A stretch of 64,000 bases of DNA from contig OY747705.1 of the NCBI GenBank assembly GCA_963556495.2, forward strand, positions 34,772,298-34,836,297, in the 5' to 3' direction. The translations under genes were made by a program, and so were the position numbers. This DNA comes from Valencia hispanica (taxonomy: Eukaryota; Chordata; Actinopteri; Cyprinodontiformes; Valenciidae). The notes beneath the pieces were generated by a model. The model saw nothing but the letters and a program-made list of their open reading frames with translations. It ran no database searches and was not told the DNA's origin. Positions 36,862-49,045 of the stretch are shown piece after piece (positions within the stretch are counted from its first letter, which is position 1; each line of letters starts with the position of its first letter).

Positions 36862-37110
36862 GGGCCACAGTGGTGCAGTTGGTAGCACTGTTGCATTGCA
36901 GCAAGAAGGTCCTCCCACAGTCCAAAAATATGACTGTTAGGTGAAATGTTTTCTCTCCCTTAGCTGTGTGTGTGGATTGTTATTTGTCCTGTGTGTCTCT
37001 GTTTTGCCCTGTGATGGACTGGTGACCTGTCCAGGGTGTACCCCGCCTCTCGCCCCATGACAGCTGGAGACAGGAGCCAGCCCCCCCGAAACCCTGCATT
37101 AATCCACTTT
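36862..37110 (+). repeat. Fish interspersed repeat (SINE/MITE class), plus orientation
   Basis: It starts GGGCCACAGTGGTGCAGTTG, goes through TCCTCCCACAGTCCAAAAATATG and ends in the GTCCAGGGTGTACCCCGCCT block. The same family appears reversed at 52290-52615, where the central part is longer. It is non-coding. Confidence 0.7.
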
Positions 37111-38194
37111 AATTTAATGCAAGTGTAAAACAAATGCACAAAAATAAAAACCTTTTCTACAATAATTAAATAGATTCAACATCTTTCTTCAACAGAATTG
37201 CAGACTGCACAGATGGTACCTTCCAAAAGGTAAAAGTACTATAGCTTACTAGGGTATATGTTAGATTTAATATTTACTATATACGATAATGGATTTCTAT
37301 ACATTTAAAATCAGATGACCACTTTGGTTGTAAGATTCAGAAAATTATTTATCAAAAGCTAGACATTATAAATGAGAATAAGAAAGAAAAGTATTTCTTT
37401 GTGCCCCCGTTTTCCTATTAATGCCCTACCTGGCCCCCTGGCAAAACTTTCCCAGACCACCAGCTGTCAGCTATGTAGAAAAGGATCCTGGTGTTATTTG
37501 TCTCTCAGAAACAGTTCATAACTTCCCTTCAACTCATTCATGCCACCTAAAAGGTAAACCTGTTTCTCCATCACCTGTTCATCTCTGATGATTCGGTAAG
37601 GACGTCTCCTGGTTTCATCTTCATGTTTCCCTCACACCAGATATCCAAACCGATATAATGACCAGCAGCTGATACTAGAAATTTATATTAAATCAATTCT
37701 AACAACAGGTTATCAAGCCTAAAAGTGCTGCTGTTGTTTAGCACAACATCCACTGATTTCCTCTTTCTAGTGTAAAGTGGGGGATTAACAAACAAGAGAG
37801 ACGGGATTCGCGACAGAAAAGCTAATCAGCTGATCATTGATCAGTTTCATGATTGAAGAAGAGAGAAGGAGAGAGAGAATGAGAGAAGAAGAGCCAGCTG
37901 TGCAGTTTAAAGACACAGAATAACTCCAGCTTTGTCTTTTTTTCATTCTAGCTGAAGTACGGGACAAATCGCGTTTCTTTTCACCTCAATAAGGAACGGG
38001 TAATATTTTCTCTGAAAAGCGCATGATTCGGTTTTTTATGGGACGGTTGGCAACCCTACTAACTAACCTTATGAATAAAATAAAATTCACTATCAGTAAC
38101 GTCATAGCACCCGCCCAGCAGTATGGAAACTCTGTCATGCTAGCTAGTTCGCAGTACGAGTTATTGTAACTGTCTGTAAAAAGTTGATTGCAGC
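37111..38194. other. Repeat-like stretch, no gene
   Basis: Sequence around 37960-38070 (ACGGGACAAATCGCG, then GGGACGGTTGGCAACCCTAC) resembles text that recurs in many fish genomes, probably a DNA-transposon end. The rest is AT-rich, and no open frame has support. Confidence 0.35.
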
Positions 38195-38490
38195 TTATTT
38201 ATTTAAAGTTGGTTTATACCTGACCCAGATAGACTCCAGTTCATAACATCTTACCTGAAGTTCAGTTCCCCTGCCACTCGGACCGGCTGGTCTCTCCTCC
38301 TCCTGCCTCCCCTTTCCCTCATCCACCTGCTGGCCTCCACCACTTGCTAATGTTACTGAAGTGAAAGCTCCGCCATAGCCACAACCAAACAATTGTGTTA
38401 TTTTTAGACATTTGGCAGCATCTGCCTGAAAGGCTTGTTTCTTCTTGGCCCTAATTTTTCTGCACCTCCTTTTTGTTTTTGGTTCTCCAT
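38195..38490 (-). pseudogene. Possible transposase N-terminus remnant
   Basis: The ATG at 38490 begins MENQKQKGGAEKL. After an apparent frameshift the reading continues like AKKKQAFQADAAKC, then FGCGYGGAFTSVTLAS. A Lys-rich GAEKLR...DAAKC start is typical of domesticated or transposon hAT/ZMYM-like genes in fish. Two CCAAT boxes lie just upstream on the minus strand (38575-38625), as in a 5' promoter. The family is a guess. Confidence 0.3.
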
Positions 38491-40089
38491 TTTCTTTTGT
38501 TTGTCTGTGATATGATTGCTTTCATGAGAGCCCAAGCAAGAGGGAGGGTGCATCTGACATTCTCGGCTGTAATTGGTCCAGCCCAGAGTCGATCATGAGG
38601 AATTGGCCAATCCACCACCTTTCATAGTTTATACTATTACAACCCCCCCCCCCCCCCCCAAAAAAAAACATCAACCCACAAAAACAAAAAATCACCATCG
38701 GCCTACTTGGCGAATGCCCGGTATGCCAGTCCAGCTATGGAGTTGACTACCATTAAGGGTAAGTAACAGGAATTTTGAATATCCCCAATATATATATATA
38801 TATATTTTTTTTTTGTCAACGTTCCTATAAGTCATGCACTAGTTGACACTTGCCAAAGTACTTCACAAGTACTCTTTTTACAAATGTTGCTGAACTGTGT
38901 GAATTTGTGCAAATTTCATGTTGAAATTACCAACATAGATACTTCAGCATATCTTGTTGCGGATTACTGGAGTGGTTGGACTAGCAGATCTTTATTTCAG
39001 CACAAATAATGCTTTACCAGTAAAGATTTGAAGTTTATGCAGTTTTATATTACTAAAAGTTAAGCATAGATATTGAGCTGTTCTGAAAAGAACTAAACGT
39101 AATGAGCTACTCTTAGGAAGGAAGGAAGAAAAGTGACACGTGGCTGTCTGTAGAGCAAACTTAAAGAGCACAGCAATTGCTAGACTGCATGTACCGGAGT
39201 GACTATTTTAAGTTTAAAAACAGAATCACTTAACATAGAGGGGTGTAATACAATTACTTACAACTAAAAAGTATTTTTTAAGTCATTCCTGTGGTAATGT
39301 CTGAGGACAAGCTGCATGCATGGACGGACACAGCCAAACATCAGCTGAACTGAAAAAAGCAGGGCTGCAGACACTTTATGTGAGGTCACCACTTCATTCC
39401 AATTAAAGAGCAAAAAAGAATGTGTGTCAGCATAACCACAAAGTTTAACCAGTGGACCAGAGGCAACTAGTTGGCACTTGTATCTTGCAGCTGCTTAAAT
39501 TTTTTTACCCTGTTGATAATTAAAGGAACAGGTTTGGAAAGACTGTTTTATAATAAATAATGGTCTCTATTTGAAACGATGAATGTTTAAGAATATGAAA
39601 TACATTGTCCTTAGACATCCTTAGAGGCTTCCACAAGCAAGGGTCTTTGTTGGTGAGTAAGACTTGACAAAGTGAAAATATGGCTATTTAATATAGACAT
39701 AGAAGGTTTAGGCGTATTACCCTACCCATAATTACCCTAATCCGATCAACAGCATCTTTAGATGGTGTGCTGTTTGTAATTTTATGACAACTGCATCTCT
39801 ACCTTACAGTACTGTTACAGATTGTTCCATCATTATTTTAAGAATTACAGAATATTTAAGTGTGCATATCATGATCTTCGATGTTTGGGTTATTTTGGGT
39901 TTCCTCTGTGTTTTTATTCTGACTATTTCTTAATTTAATTTATGCGCAGTCTAGATCTTATTTATTAGTTTGCTCTGTTGTATTCAACTTAGTTATTCTT
40001 GCTTTTCCTTTTATCACTATTTTGGCTGGGTTATTGTTTATTTCCTCCTCAGCTCCTCTTATGTTTATTAGTTTCATTGCCTCAGCATA
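38491..40089. other. Intergenic stretch, no gene
   Basis: Contains a poly-C/poly-A run (38643-38670), a TA repeat at 38791, and GCCCGGTATGCCAGTCCAGC (38716), a motif common in fish transposons. No exon-like segment was seen. Confidence 0.35.
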
Positions 40090-40390
40090 ACTGTCTGGTC
40101 TCTTCACTCAGATGCACCCTGTTTCCTAATCAACCACCTGCCAGTTGTCATCTAATCAAGCTCTCAGTATTTAAATCCTCTCTCTCCTTCACTCACTGCT
40201 GGATTCTTCCATTAGCTCTGCTATCGCCCTCATCTCCTGGTTCGCGCCTTTTTTGTCTACTGTATCCTTATGGTTTTCCCCATCATGCCTTTTTATATGT
40301 TTTTGTATTCTTTCCTTATTAAAAAAATGTTCTCATTGCCTTTTTGTCTCTGAGTCTGCCTGTGTCTGGGTCCAACTTGAAACAGCAGTA
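40090..40390 (+). repeat. Interspersed retro-repeat ending in TCTGCCTGTGTCTGGGTCC
   Basis: CT-rich body (CCTAATCAACCACCTGCCAG, then CACTGCTGGATTCTTCC) followed by a TTATTAAAAAAATG box and the closing GAGTCTGCCTGTGTCTGGGTCC. A reversed relative at 52840-53125 carries the same ends (GGACTCAAACGCAGA, TTTATTTAAGG). A looser relative is at 48720-49045. Confidence 0.45.
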
Positions 40391-43003
40391 TGACAGTGCA
40401 GGGCTTACTAAACAGTGTTACTTAACAAAGCTGTGGCCATTGTTTTGCTGATCAACCAATTCTTTTCCCAAGCAATATAGGTATTTGACACTCTTTAGAA
40501 CGATCTTCACAGTCAGAGACTGTATTGGCTGTTGCAGTTTCCAGTCTGTGTCATGAGATCTGATCTCCAACCTGTTATCATACATCTGTCTATACTGGGG
40601 AATTTATCTAATCACTAAATTGTATGATGCTCAAAGCAAAGCAATGTTTATGAAATGGAAAAAAAAACTTTCTATATTCCGGTGTTAGTCTAAAGTTTCA
40701 GCAGATTTTTCAGAATAACAGCAGCAGAATTTTTTTGTTTTTTTAAATAGAAATGTCAAGACAAATATATGTTTAAAAAAATAAACTGTTCAGCAGAAAC
40801 TGCTGGTGGGGCAACATCTAATTATGTCAAGGAAAAAGGGTACTGCATCTGAATTGTAATTGGGTGAAATTGTTAATTTAGAAGAACTGTCGTGTAAATT
40901 TGCAGTGCTTCAGAACATATATAGAGTATGCTATGATTTTAATGATGTAATGGACTAGAATTTAAAAGTCTTGATTGGGACAGCTCTTATACATTTTAAC
41001 AGACCTCTGTGCATATTTTTTTGGGTAAACTTGGATGTTTTTAACTGTCCTGCCAGGGCAGCATTTTTGTAACTGTGTGCAACTGAGTAAATAATCATGA
41101 GATCAAATGTGATCAATTTTAGCTGAAGCTCTGTATGTCAGCTTCTTATGTTGTAATTATACTGTCAGTGAAAATATACAAAGATCTATGAAACCAAAAT
41201 TAATATTTTTACTAATACACCACTGGCTGTTTTTTCTCCTCATGTTAACCTACAATGACAGGCTACATGCCAAGGAAGTGAGTGACTACTCTGGCTGACT
41301 GTAAATGATGGCTTTTCTCTTCACTCTATTTAGAAGCCGTTGCCACAGCTTGGAGCTGTTACTTGCTCACCAGCACAATTTCAAACAATATCAAACATTT
41401 GACAACAAGACATGGTGACCAAGTGAGGTCTAGCCCAAATAGGACAAAACAAACCAGTCTGGCTATGGGATTTTTACAATAACTTTCACTTTTAAAGTCC
41501 ATGTGCATCTTATTTAGTGGGCGATCTCTGACGTCAACTTAGAGCAGACCTGCGCAGAGCCCACACAAGTCTATAATGAGCAAAAGAGTGTTAAGCAAAA
41601 TACAGACTTTTTACATTTACAGTATTTGTGATTTGCATTTTTTTGTGCCTTGGTAGAGCGAATGTTTAAATCTCTGAAATTGGTTCATAAACTAATTTCG
41701 CCTCAACCTCCATCCGTGTGTTTAATCTTGTATGAACCTGCAAATGTAACACTATTTGATTCCATTTGTTGTATTTGAATTGTATTATTTACATATAGAA
41801 TTGCCCACACACAAAGGAACAGCTAATTGAAACAGCAGAGGACTGCTTACTTTTTCCATCAAATGGAAACATTTTGGATGAAGACTTGAGAAAAAGATAA
41901 ACCTCAGTCAGGTAACTAAATACAATTTTTTTTCGACTACTTCTCTGTAACTAACTAAGTTTAAAATCATAGAGATGGTTAAGATTGTAACCTACAAGTC
42001 ATGAACTGGTATCTGATTTGCAACAACAAAAGAAGACTTGTGTTGCTGTCGTAAAGTGTTAGGTGCTGATAGATCAACACTAGCTGTGAATGAATTGACC
42101 TCGCTATAACTTCTGTATCTGTATTATAATTCTAAGACCAAGATCATAATATTTTTTACAGGTATGGCGTTTTCTTACTGACTAGTGCATGCTGAATCAT
42201 AATCTTTCTGTCATTTATTCATTTTCGGAACCCATTATATTTACATTCAATCCTGTCAAAGCTGTCAGATCAACAGTTCACTACAGGGCAAGCATAAAAC
42301 ATTCTTCGATTTAGCCGAGATTTGAACCAAGGGCCTTTTTAAATCTGGTGTGACAGTGGTAACCACTATACCACTTTGCTTCCTAAATGTTGCACAACTG
42401 AATTAATTACAGCCATTTATTTAACTTTACATACATAAAATATTTTTTACATCTGCTCTAGATTATTCACCTTACCAAATCATACACATACGCATAGTCT
42501 CTTTTTTGCTCCCACATCTTCTGGGTGCACACTAATTTCAGAAGGTTAGAATAATTTACAGGCACTTTCATTTTCATAGATAGTATTACCAATTACAGAT
42601 AAGAAAAGCAGCACTACTGTCAACCAGCTACCATTTTTTGCCTTAACAAACTTTGCAAACACAGCAGTTAGCAAATCCCACTGGTTTTTCTCCTTGCAAA
42701 AGAACATGTGACGTGCATTCCTAGGTGGAGTTGGAACTTTGGAGGCAAATACAATGCAGCATATACACTGAGAGAAGTGTTGACCAAAGCAAGAACTAGT
42801 GTGTTGATAAGTAGTGAAAACCAGATATGTGGACTTGGCAAAAAACAAAACTGACAAAAGGAACAGATGGTACAAAATAAAACAGGGAGCAAATTAAATT
42901 ACACAAACTGAATATACTCACGGTGAGCTGGGCCAATATCTTGATTGAGAAACAAGATTCTAACATGTTTTGACTTGAGACAGTGTACTTCTTCCTTCCT
43001 TAC
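40391..43003. other. Intergenic stretch, no gene
   Basis: AT-rich. The block 42250-42380 (GAGATTTGAACCAAGGGCC, then GTAACCACTATACCAC) resembles a tRNA-derived SINE in reverse. The minus frame 42546-42875 has no domain. Confidence 0.35.
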
Positions 43004-43756
43004 TAGGGATGGGTATTGTTAAGGATTTATCAATACTACTACTCTTAATGATACTCCTTATCGATCCGGTACTTTATCGGTATCCTTATCGCTACTTAAA
43101 AAAAAAAAAAAACTAAAACAAAAGGGGAAAAACACAAATTATGAACTGTAGTTTTAAATTTTTTTAAACTTAGATAAGAAGGAAGCGGTTGTTCAGAATA
43201 TCCAGCATTTATTAATTGTAAGAATGAAATGGCAAACTTATGTCCATGCTTCACGTGTTTGCTTTGCTTACAAACATACATGCCTGTTGTATCTGATTCA
43301 GGGGTTGTTGCTGCAGCACTCAGGCGGTCAAACACCAGGCATCTTTCGGTTTGTAGTTGGTGTATTTTGGCAAGGTGTTTTGTCAAATTACTTGTGTTCC
43401 CGCATTTGGAAGCAAATTTTTTATTACATATGTGACAGCGTGCGTTGTCGGCATCTATTTTCGTAAAATGAAGCCAAATTGTGGATCTTTTCGTTCGCTC
43501 TGCCATTGGATCTGTAAGGCGAACACACACGTGAGCGCGCAGTAGTCGCCACTCCGTCCCCGGAGAGTGTGTTCTTGTTAAGGAGGAGTGGGCTGCAATA
43601 CCGTGTTTGGCTTGTGTTTAAATCTCCCGCAAAAAATGAATAACACCTTAATTTTACCGTTAAGAGGACCGATAAGGCTGAAGCTTATCGGTCCGGGTGG
43701 ACCGTCAGAATCAGCCCCTGGGCCAATTTAATACCGGGTTTTGGTACCCATCCCTA
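43004..43756 (-). mobile_element. hAT transposon, internally deleted, perfect 8-bp TSD
   Basis: Both ends read TAGGGATGGGTA inward (43004-43015, and the complement at 43745-43756). The flanks are an exact 8-bp duplication, TTCCTTAC (42996-43003 and 43757-43764). At 753 bp it is too short for a full transposase, but it keeps the first coding exon with a BED zinc finger. Clean duplications suggest fairly recent insertion. Confidence 0.92.
43096..43530 (-). pseudogene. hAT transposase fragment with BED zinc finger
   Basis: Open frame of 144 codons inside the hAT element. Residues about 16-56 form a BED finger: STIWLHFTKIDADNARCHIC, then NKKFASKCGNTSNLTKHL, then AKIHQ. This gives Cys-x2-Cys and His-x4-His ligands for DNA binding. 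The frame then runs into unrelated sequence. The dimerisation and DDE catalytic domains are absent, so at most it could bind element ends. Confidence 0.8.
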
Positions 43757-43807
43757 TTCCTTACAGAATAATTCTTCCTTTGGTTTGATTTTACCCAACC
43801 TTCTTAA

Positions 43808-44402
43808 AGAGCAACTCACTCCCCTACCAGAGTCTTACCCTGCCCACATTTTCCTCCAAAAGGAGGTTTTGTCTGGCGGACCAGCAAACACGTGGGGGGA
43901 GGGGGCTGGGCGTGGTCTGGGCTTTGATTGACATGTCTTCACACTGAACGGCCAAGGATTTCAGTGGGTCAGACTGCTGGACATCTCGCACCAGCAGAAC
44001 GCACCAAAAGCCAATGTCACACAAGCGTAGGCTGTCACAAGCAGATCAGCGCTGAATAACCTGTCTGAGAACACGTCACACTGCTCAGCCACAAGGCTGA
44101 GAATCACATGGACGTGTGCCATAATCTTCCTTCAACAGGAGAAATAGAGGAAAGGGAGGGAGGTTCTGTGGAGGAGACATGGGTGGAGACTCGGCTTCCT
44201 TTATACTCCACAGCGGCAGGGCAGGGGTGACCGCAGCCCCACTGGCTGAGCCAGTTGCAATGCCCGATTCAAATTCAAGTGCAGTGTAGAGGATTAACTT
44301 TAAGAGGGCACTCCACTGATGGGTTTTGATAGAAAATGTATAGTTTCACTAAAATGTACTAAAACACCAAAAATGAAAGTTGATTTGGGGGTTAGTTGCT
44401 CT
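43808..44402. mobile_element. TTAA-flanked MITE, Kolobok-like
   Basis: Inverted repeats start AGAGCAACTCACTCCCC (43808) and, read from the right end, AGAGCAACTAACCCCC (44402 inward). Both sides are bordered by TTAA (43804-43807 and 44403-44406), the target of Kolobok and piggyBac transposases. AGAG ends fit Kolobok rather than the CCC ends of piggyBac. The 595-bp body is GC-rich and has no transposase. Confidence 0.8.
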
Positions 44403-44406
44403 TTAA

Positions 44407-45842
44407 AGACAAGCCTTGTTCTCGTTGTTCCAGATTGTAAGACATAATCAAATTGGGTACTAGTAATAGTCATTGTCTTGTGGTCTGGGGCATAATCCTC
44501 AAGAGTGTGGACCTATCATTTTTCAGCAACATTTCCTTTGTTCCTTTGATTATTAGCAAATCTGCAGGACTTGTGACTTTAGCAACAGCAGTCAGAAGCA
44601 CACATCAATAGGAGAGGTTTTTATTTTATACCTCAACTTCAGATAACTGGACAGTTTAGCTTTCATTCCATCTCCTTCATTATCATAATCATAATTGGTA
44701 TAATCGGTGCAGTGTTTAATACATTTTTATTTAATTTATTGATGTGCAGCTATTCAATGTGAATAATTTGTTTTCTCTGTGTGACTTGATCTATTTTCAT
44801 TTTTCAGAAGATAAACAATTCAAATAGCATTTACTGATTTCAAAGCATCAGTTACTATAAGAGCACAATTTGCAATATTTTTTCTAGGTGTTGTACAGTT
44901 TAACTTCACCACCAACTGTTGGCACGCTAAACCAATTTTCTATGTAAACAGTAGCCAACCAATAATAACTCATTATCTACTGTGAACTGCGGTTGTTGTT
45001 TGGTTAACTTTATCCTCACATACCCTTTCCTCTGGGCATGCACACAGTGATTTATTGTTTGTTTTAAATATCAATTAGAACATGGGTGCTATCTACCAGT
45101 TTTTACATGATTCCAGACTCCGTTCTTGCAGTCATTTTCTCTTCTGTGAGACCCTCTAGGCTTAAAAATTATGATGTGGCATTTTCTTGGCAAAATGACA
45201 ACTGGAAGATAATAATCTTTCATTTCTAAAAATATAATGGAGTTTTTACTTTGCTTTTGATGTGTAAGATAGGTCCTGCCCTGCAATGATTATTTTGTTG
45301 CTCAAGATTTGCCAACCCAATGTCAGCTCTCGCATACTGTGACTTACTGTTTTATCTTGGAAATAAGAACAGAAAAGATCTCTGTTTATTTTTGCTCTAC
45401 CAAAATCCTTGTCTGTACTATGACATGTCAGTTTGTAGGGAGATTACAGTAATGGTATTATGGTAATACTTTAAAAATCAATTGTAATGCTATTTAAGAC
45501 ATTCCACCAGCATCACTGTGACTAAATCATTCATGCTCAGTCACAGAAGATAGATAGTGTTTGATTCATGGCACTGAAGCCAGAGTATGTTAATACCAGT
45601 GATTAAAAATAAGGAACTATTTACTATACAGAGAAAGCAGCAAAAAGCATACAAAGTTAATTGGGAAGGATTTCATTATGTTCAGGAAAGATATTTGGCC
45701 AGTCTGGACTGCTATTTCTAAATACAGAAACAAACAGTATCAGAGCAAGCATGACATTTTGTCCAACTGAATCAACAAAAAGTCTGATAAATGTGTTGGA
45801 TTTTGGTTATAATACATGCTTTTGTTTGGACCATACACTTAC
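44407..45842. other. Intergenic stretch, no gene
   Basis: AT-rich, with only short unsupported frames. No repeat ends could be defined. Confidence 0.4.
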
Positions 45843-46084
45843 CTCTTTCATCCAGCTTTTGTGTGAAGCTCCTGCTTTTGTTTTAATTTTATCTTCATGC
45901 TTTGAATGTACTCAGCATTCATGGTAACTTTTTTAAGTGCCTCACATGGTTCAGAATCCAAATAAACAAAAATCTGGGCATCCATAAAGCCAGGACTGGG
46001 AGAGAACAGTACAACTTTCCTTTTTAGGAGTGACTTCTGGGTAGACAGAACCAGTGATGAAACCAAAGTGGGATTGCCATCCAC
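45843..46084 (-). other. Exon-like segment, unidentified gene or pseudogene
   Basis: A 242-base block on the minus strand has a pyrimidine-rich acceptor (CAGTCCCTTTCTCAG) at its 5' side and a strong donor (GAG/GTAAGTG) at its 3' side. One frame is open for 78 codons (VDGNPTLVSSLVLSTQ, SPSPGFMDAQIFVYLDSEPC, MKIKLKQKQELHTK). It ends in TGA five bases before the donor; a one-base shift would keep the frame open to the donor. I do not recognise the family and found no partner exons by eye. It may be an isolated exon of a longer gene, a retired exon, or chance. Confidence 0.35.
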
Positions 46085-46433
46085 CTGAGAAAGGGACTGA
46101 AGTCACAGGAGAGCAGAAACACAAGTGGTTCAGAGAAAGTAAATAGCTTCAACTGTTCCACAGTAGGCCTATTTTTTGTTCCATTGTGATAGTTCTGGTG
46201 AGGGAGGTTGGAATAATTGGAGTCTCTTTTTATAATAATTGTAGACCTAGAATTGGTCTCCTTTATTTAAACTCCTAAGAGCCCAGAACTTGATAAAAGT
46301 GAAACATTCAATCATCTGAGATATTCTTTTGAATGTTAACTTACTACTTAGAAGCTACCCATGTTGATTTCCTGTTACAATAAAGTAGTATTAAGGATTT
46401 ATATATTAATATTTGTTTGTTTTGGGGCGACCG

Positions 46434-46560
46434 TGGCTCAGGAGGTGGGAGCTTGTCCTGTAACCGGAGGGTTGCCAGTTTGAACCCTCACTCCGTTCGT
46501 CTCGGTTGTTGTGTCCTTGGGCAAGGCACTTCACCAACCTTCCCTACTGGTGGTGGTGTC
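46434..46560 (+). repeat. tRNA-derived SINE
   Basis: GGGGCGACCGTGGCTCAGGA contains an A-box-like segment. GGTTGCCAGTTTGAACCC fits a B box, followed by GTGTCCTTGGGCAAGGCACT, the conserved downstream block of a widespread vertebrate SINE. About 130 bases are preserved. Confidence 0.7.
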
Positions 46561-46865
46561 TTTTTACTTCATTAAATCACTAGGAAAATTACCTTAATTT
46601 GATTGAGAATAAAATAATGAATGAATATAATTACTAGTTAACAGTGTCTTTTGGAGAGTAATTATTTTACTGATTCAAAATAAACATGCAAGGAGCCATC
46701 ATGCAATTTTGTGAAATTATTAATCCTGCATCTATTTAAGATAAGGCTATGTTGCGTTGTTACTGAAAACCTATGAAGATCAATTTTACAACATGAAAAT
46801 CAAAATTATTATCTTGTAACCAGTCACTGAGTTCTTTGTCAAAACCAATATATATTTAATCTGTA

Positions 46866-47090
46866 ATCAATCAATCAATCAATCAATCATAAAGCGCTTT
46901 TCAAACAAAGATTGCAACTCAAAGTGCTTTACAGATTAAAAATGACCTCACATAAACCACATTCCTATCCCTCCCCCACAGATTAAAAAGCATGATCAGA
47001 TGTATAGCCTCCCCCCTCCCCCCCATCCAATCCCCATGGGCACACATCCTCAAGAGCAACATTAATAGACTAAGTAACTGCCAAGACAAA
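46866..47090 (-). repeat. LINE 3' end fragment
   Basis: Repeats of CAAT lead into AAAGCGCTTTTCAAACAAAG, AAAGTGCTTTACAGATT and a C-rich block. This is nearly the same sequence as the 3' end of the LINE at 33385-33560. It is a short, strongly 5'-truncated copy without coding sequence. Confidence 0.75.
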
Positions 47091-48315
47091 CACGTTTGAA
47101 AATGTCTGATGTGTTTCGCCTCATTTAGGACTGATGTCAGCATTGCCATTTTGCAAATGAATTTCTTTTAAACTGTAAGATTCACTCAGTTGAGTACGTG
47201 TAAGAAATATTTTGATTATTAAAGAACCTAGCATTTCTTTTTATTAAACCAATTAAATTAATCATGTACAAACATGTTCTCATTTTCAGGGTTAAAAGAT
47301 TCAACTACCACATTGTTGCTGCAGCTGTAGTATGAAGTATCTTCAAATATTAAACATAGACAAAAAATATATCTGGCTTTTAAAATACTCTAAAGGATAA
47401 TATTTTAAATGACAAAATGTAAAAGTAAAAGGGAATTATATTTTTTGCTTGCACTCTTCCTGCCACAGTCCCAAACCATGCATATTAGATTAATTACTTA
47501 TTCTAAATGCAATGTAAATGAACAGCTGTCCATAATTTGTTTCTCAGTGTTGATTTTAGAATGAACTTTTCACCTTTTAGAGCATAAACCACTTGAATAG
47601 GCTTCAAGGCCCAAGTGACAGTGCACAAAAAAGGAATAGATGGATCCGATTTAGTATACGTTTAGAGCACAGTTAAGAATCAAAAATCGTCTCAGGCATC
47701 TTTCTGAAAAGATACAAAATAGGTCCAAATTAAATACATACACAGTCTAATTTATTTAAACCATTACACTTGTAAAAGTTCAGTAAAATCAAAATATAAT
47801 TGAGTTAAAACTAGCAAAATAGGTTTTCTTTGGATTGCTATCAAAAATTCCTTAAAGTTTGTGCAATCTCTGGAGGCTGATTTTAAAGTTCATTCGAGAC
47901 AAGGAGTTTTTAAGGGGGGAAAACAACAAACAACTATTTATTGTGCTCTATACATGCACCTTAGAAAAATTAAAATGAAATACAACTGGTTTTAGATGCT
48001 TTGCTGTAGATGGTTGTGTAAATGACTGAAGACTGAAGACAACTTAATTTACCTGTCAATACATTTTTGATAAAATCTGTATTTGCATTTTTGGATGTGT
48101 CTCAAAGACAGCCATCAAGTAATACATGAAGCAAATGTCATGATTCATTGATCTTAGTGTTTTGGTCATCACCTTGCTTTTGTATTTGGATTACATTTGG
48201 TCGTTTATTTTTGTCACTAATGTTTCATGCACTGTTCAGTCCTCTGTGTTGGGTTTACAGTATCACTTATTTGTTGTGTTCAGTTGTTTGTGTATTGACT
48301 TAGAATCCCCTCATA
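47091..48315. other. Intergenic stretch, no gene
   Basis: AT-rich. No repeat ends or exon-like blocks were recognised. Confidence 0.4.
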
Positions 48316-48712
48316 TGCCTCTTTTAGGGTTGGGTCAGCCCCGAACGGGTCGGGTCAGCACGGCCCAGAAAGGACTGGTTGTGTTTCCATTACTATCTCA
48401 GGAATGCGGCCATAGGTAAGGGCATGGGTGGGCTCAGCTTAAAGTGGCGCGAAAGGTCAGTGATGTCATTCGTACTCACCGTAAGGTAACACTGTCAGGC
48501 TAATCAGTGGCTACCACCACATAGGTAGGCGTGTGACCCGGAACAATCAGTCCATAGGTGGGCATGTTGAGTCGCTTCGGCCCGCTTTGGACCAAGGCAG
48601 ATGTGGTCCAAAAAAGGGGTCGGCTCGGCCCCGACAAAGGTAACAGAAATGTGCCAAATTGGGGCTGAGTCTACCCATTCCAGACCAAACTGACCCTAGT
48701 GGAAAAGGGGCA
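48316..48712. mobile_element. MITE with TGCCYCTTTT terminal repeats
   Basis: The left end TGCCTCTTTTAGGGTTGGGT and the right end, read inward, TGCCCCTTTTCCACTAGGGT are imperfect inverted repeats; both are followed by GGGTCAG. The body is GC-rich, with repeated GGTCGGGTCAGC/GGGGTCGGCTCGG text. A-rich trinucleotides border both ends (ATA, TTA). Non-coding; the superfamily is uncertain. Confidence 0.6.
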
Positions 48713-48719
48713 TTAGTGT

Positions 48720-49045
48720 TAGCCTTTTTGTTTTCTGTTTAGTTCCTTTTGTGTTTCTTTCTGTGTTAATTATTCATTTTTCTTCAGCTCCTCAGTTCAG
48801 TCACTCATCTAGCTCCTCTGCATTCTCCTCACTTGGTTCTCATTTTATTCAATCATCTCCTCAGCAATTAAAAGCCAGTCTTTTTAATCTCTCCCTTGCC
48901 ACATTCTTCTATTTTATGTGTCCTGTTATGCCTATTGGCTCAAAAAGTCATATTAGTCCCCTGTTCCCCTAGTGTCTGCTTTGTTTGTCAGGTTTTGTTT
49001 TTGTCCAGTAAAACCTATCTTCATCTTTTATATCAAACTCTCTAA
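48720..49045 (+). repeat. CT-rich interspersed repeat, relative of 40090-40390
   Basis: TTCCTTTTGTGTTTCTTTCT, CAGCTCCTCAGTTCAG and a terminal CTTTGCATTTGAGTTCATCTC echo the other members in the window. Open frames here are low-complexity. Confidence 0.35.

Noticed and set aside
36698..36925. Open frames rich in Tyr/Ile/Leu on the minus strand
   Set aside because: Produced entirely by the AATAT microsatellite.
39999..40322. Leu/Phe/Ser-rich 107-codon frame resembling a membrane protein
   Set aside because: A low-complexity CT-rich repeat that also occurs elsewhere in the window.
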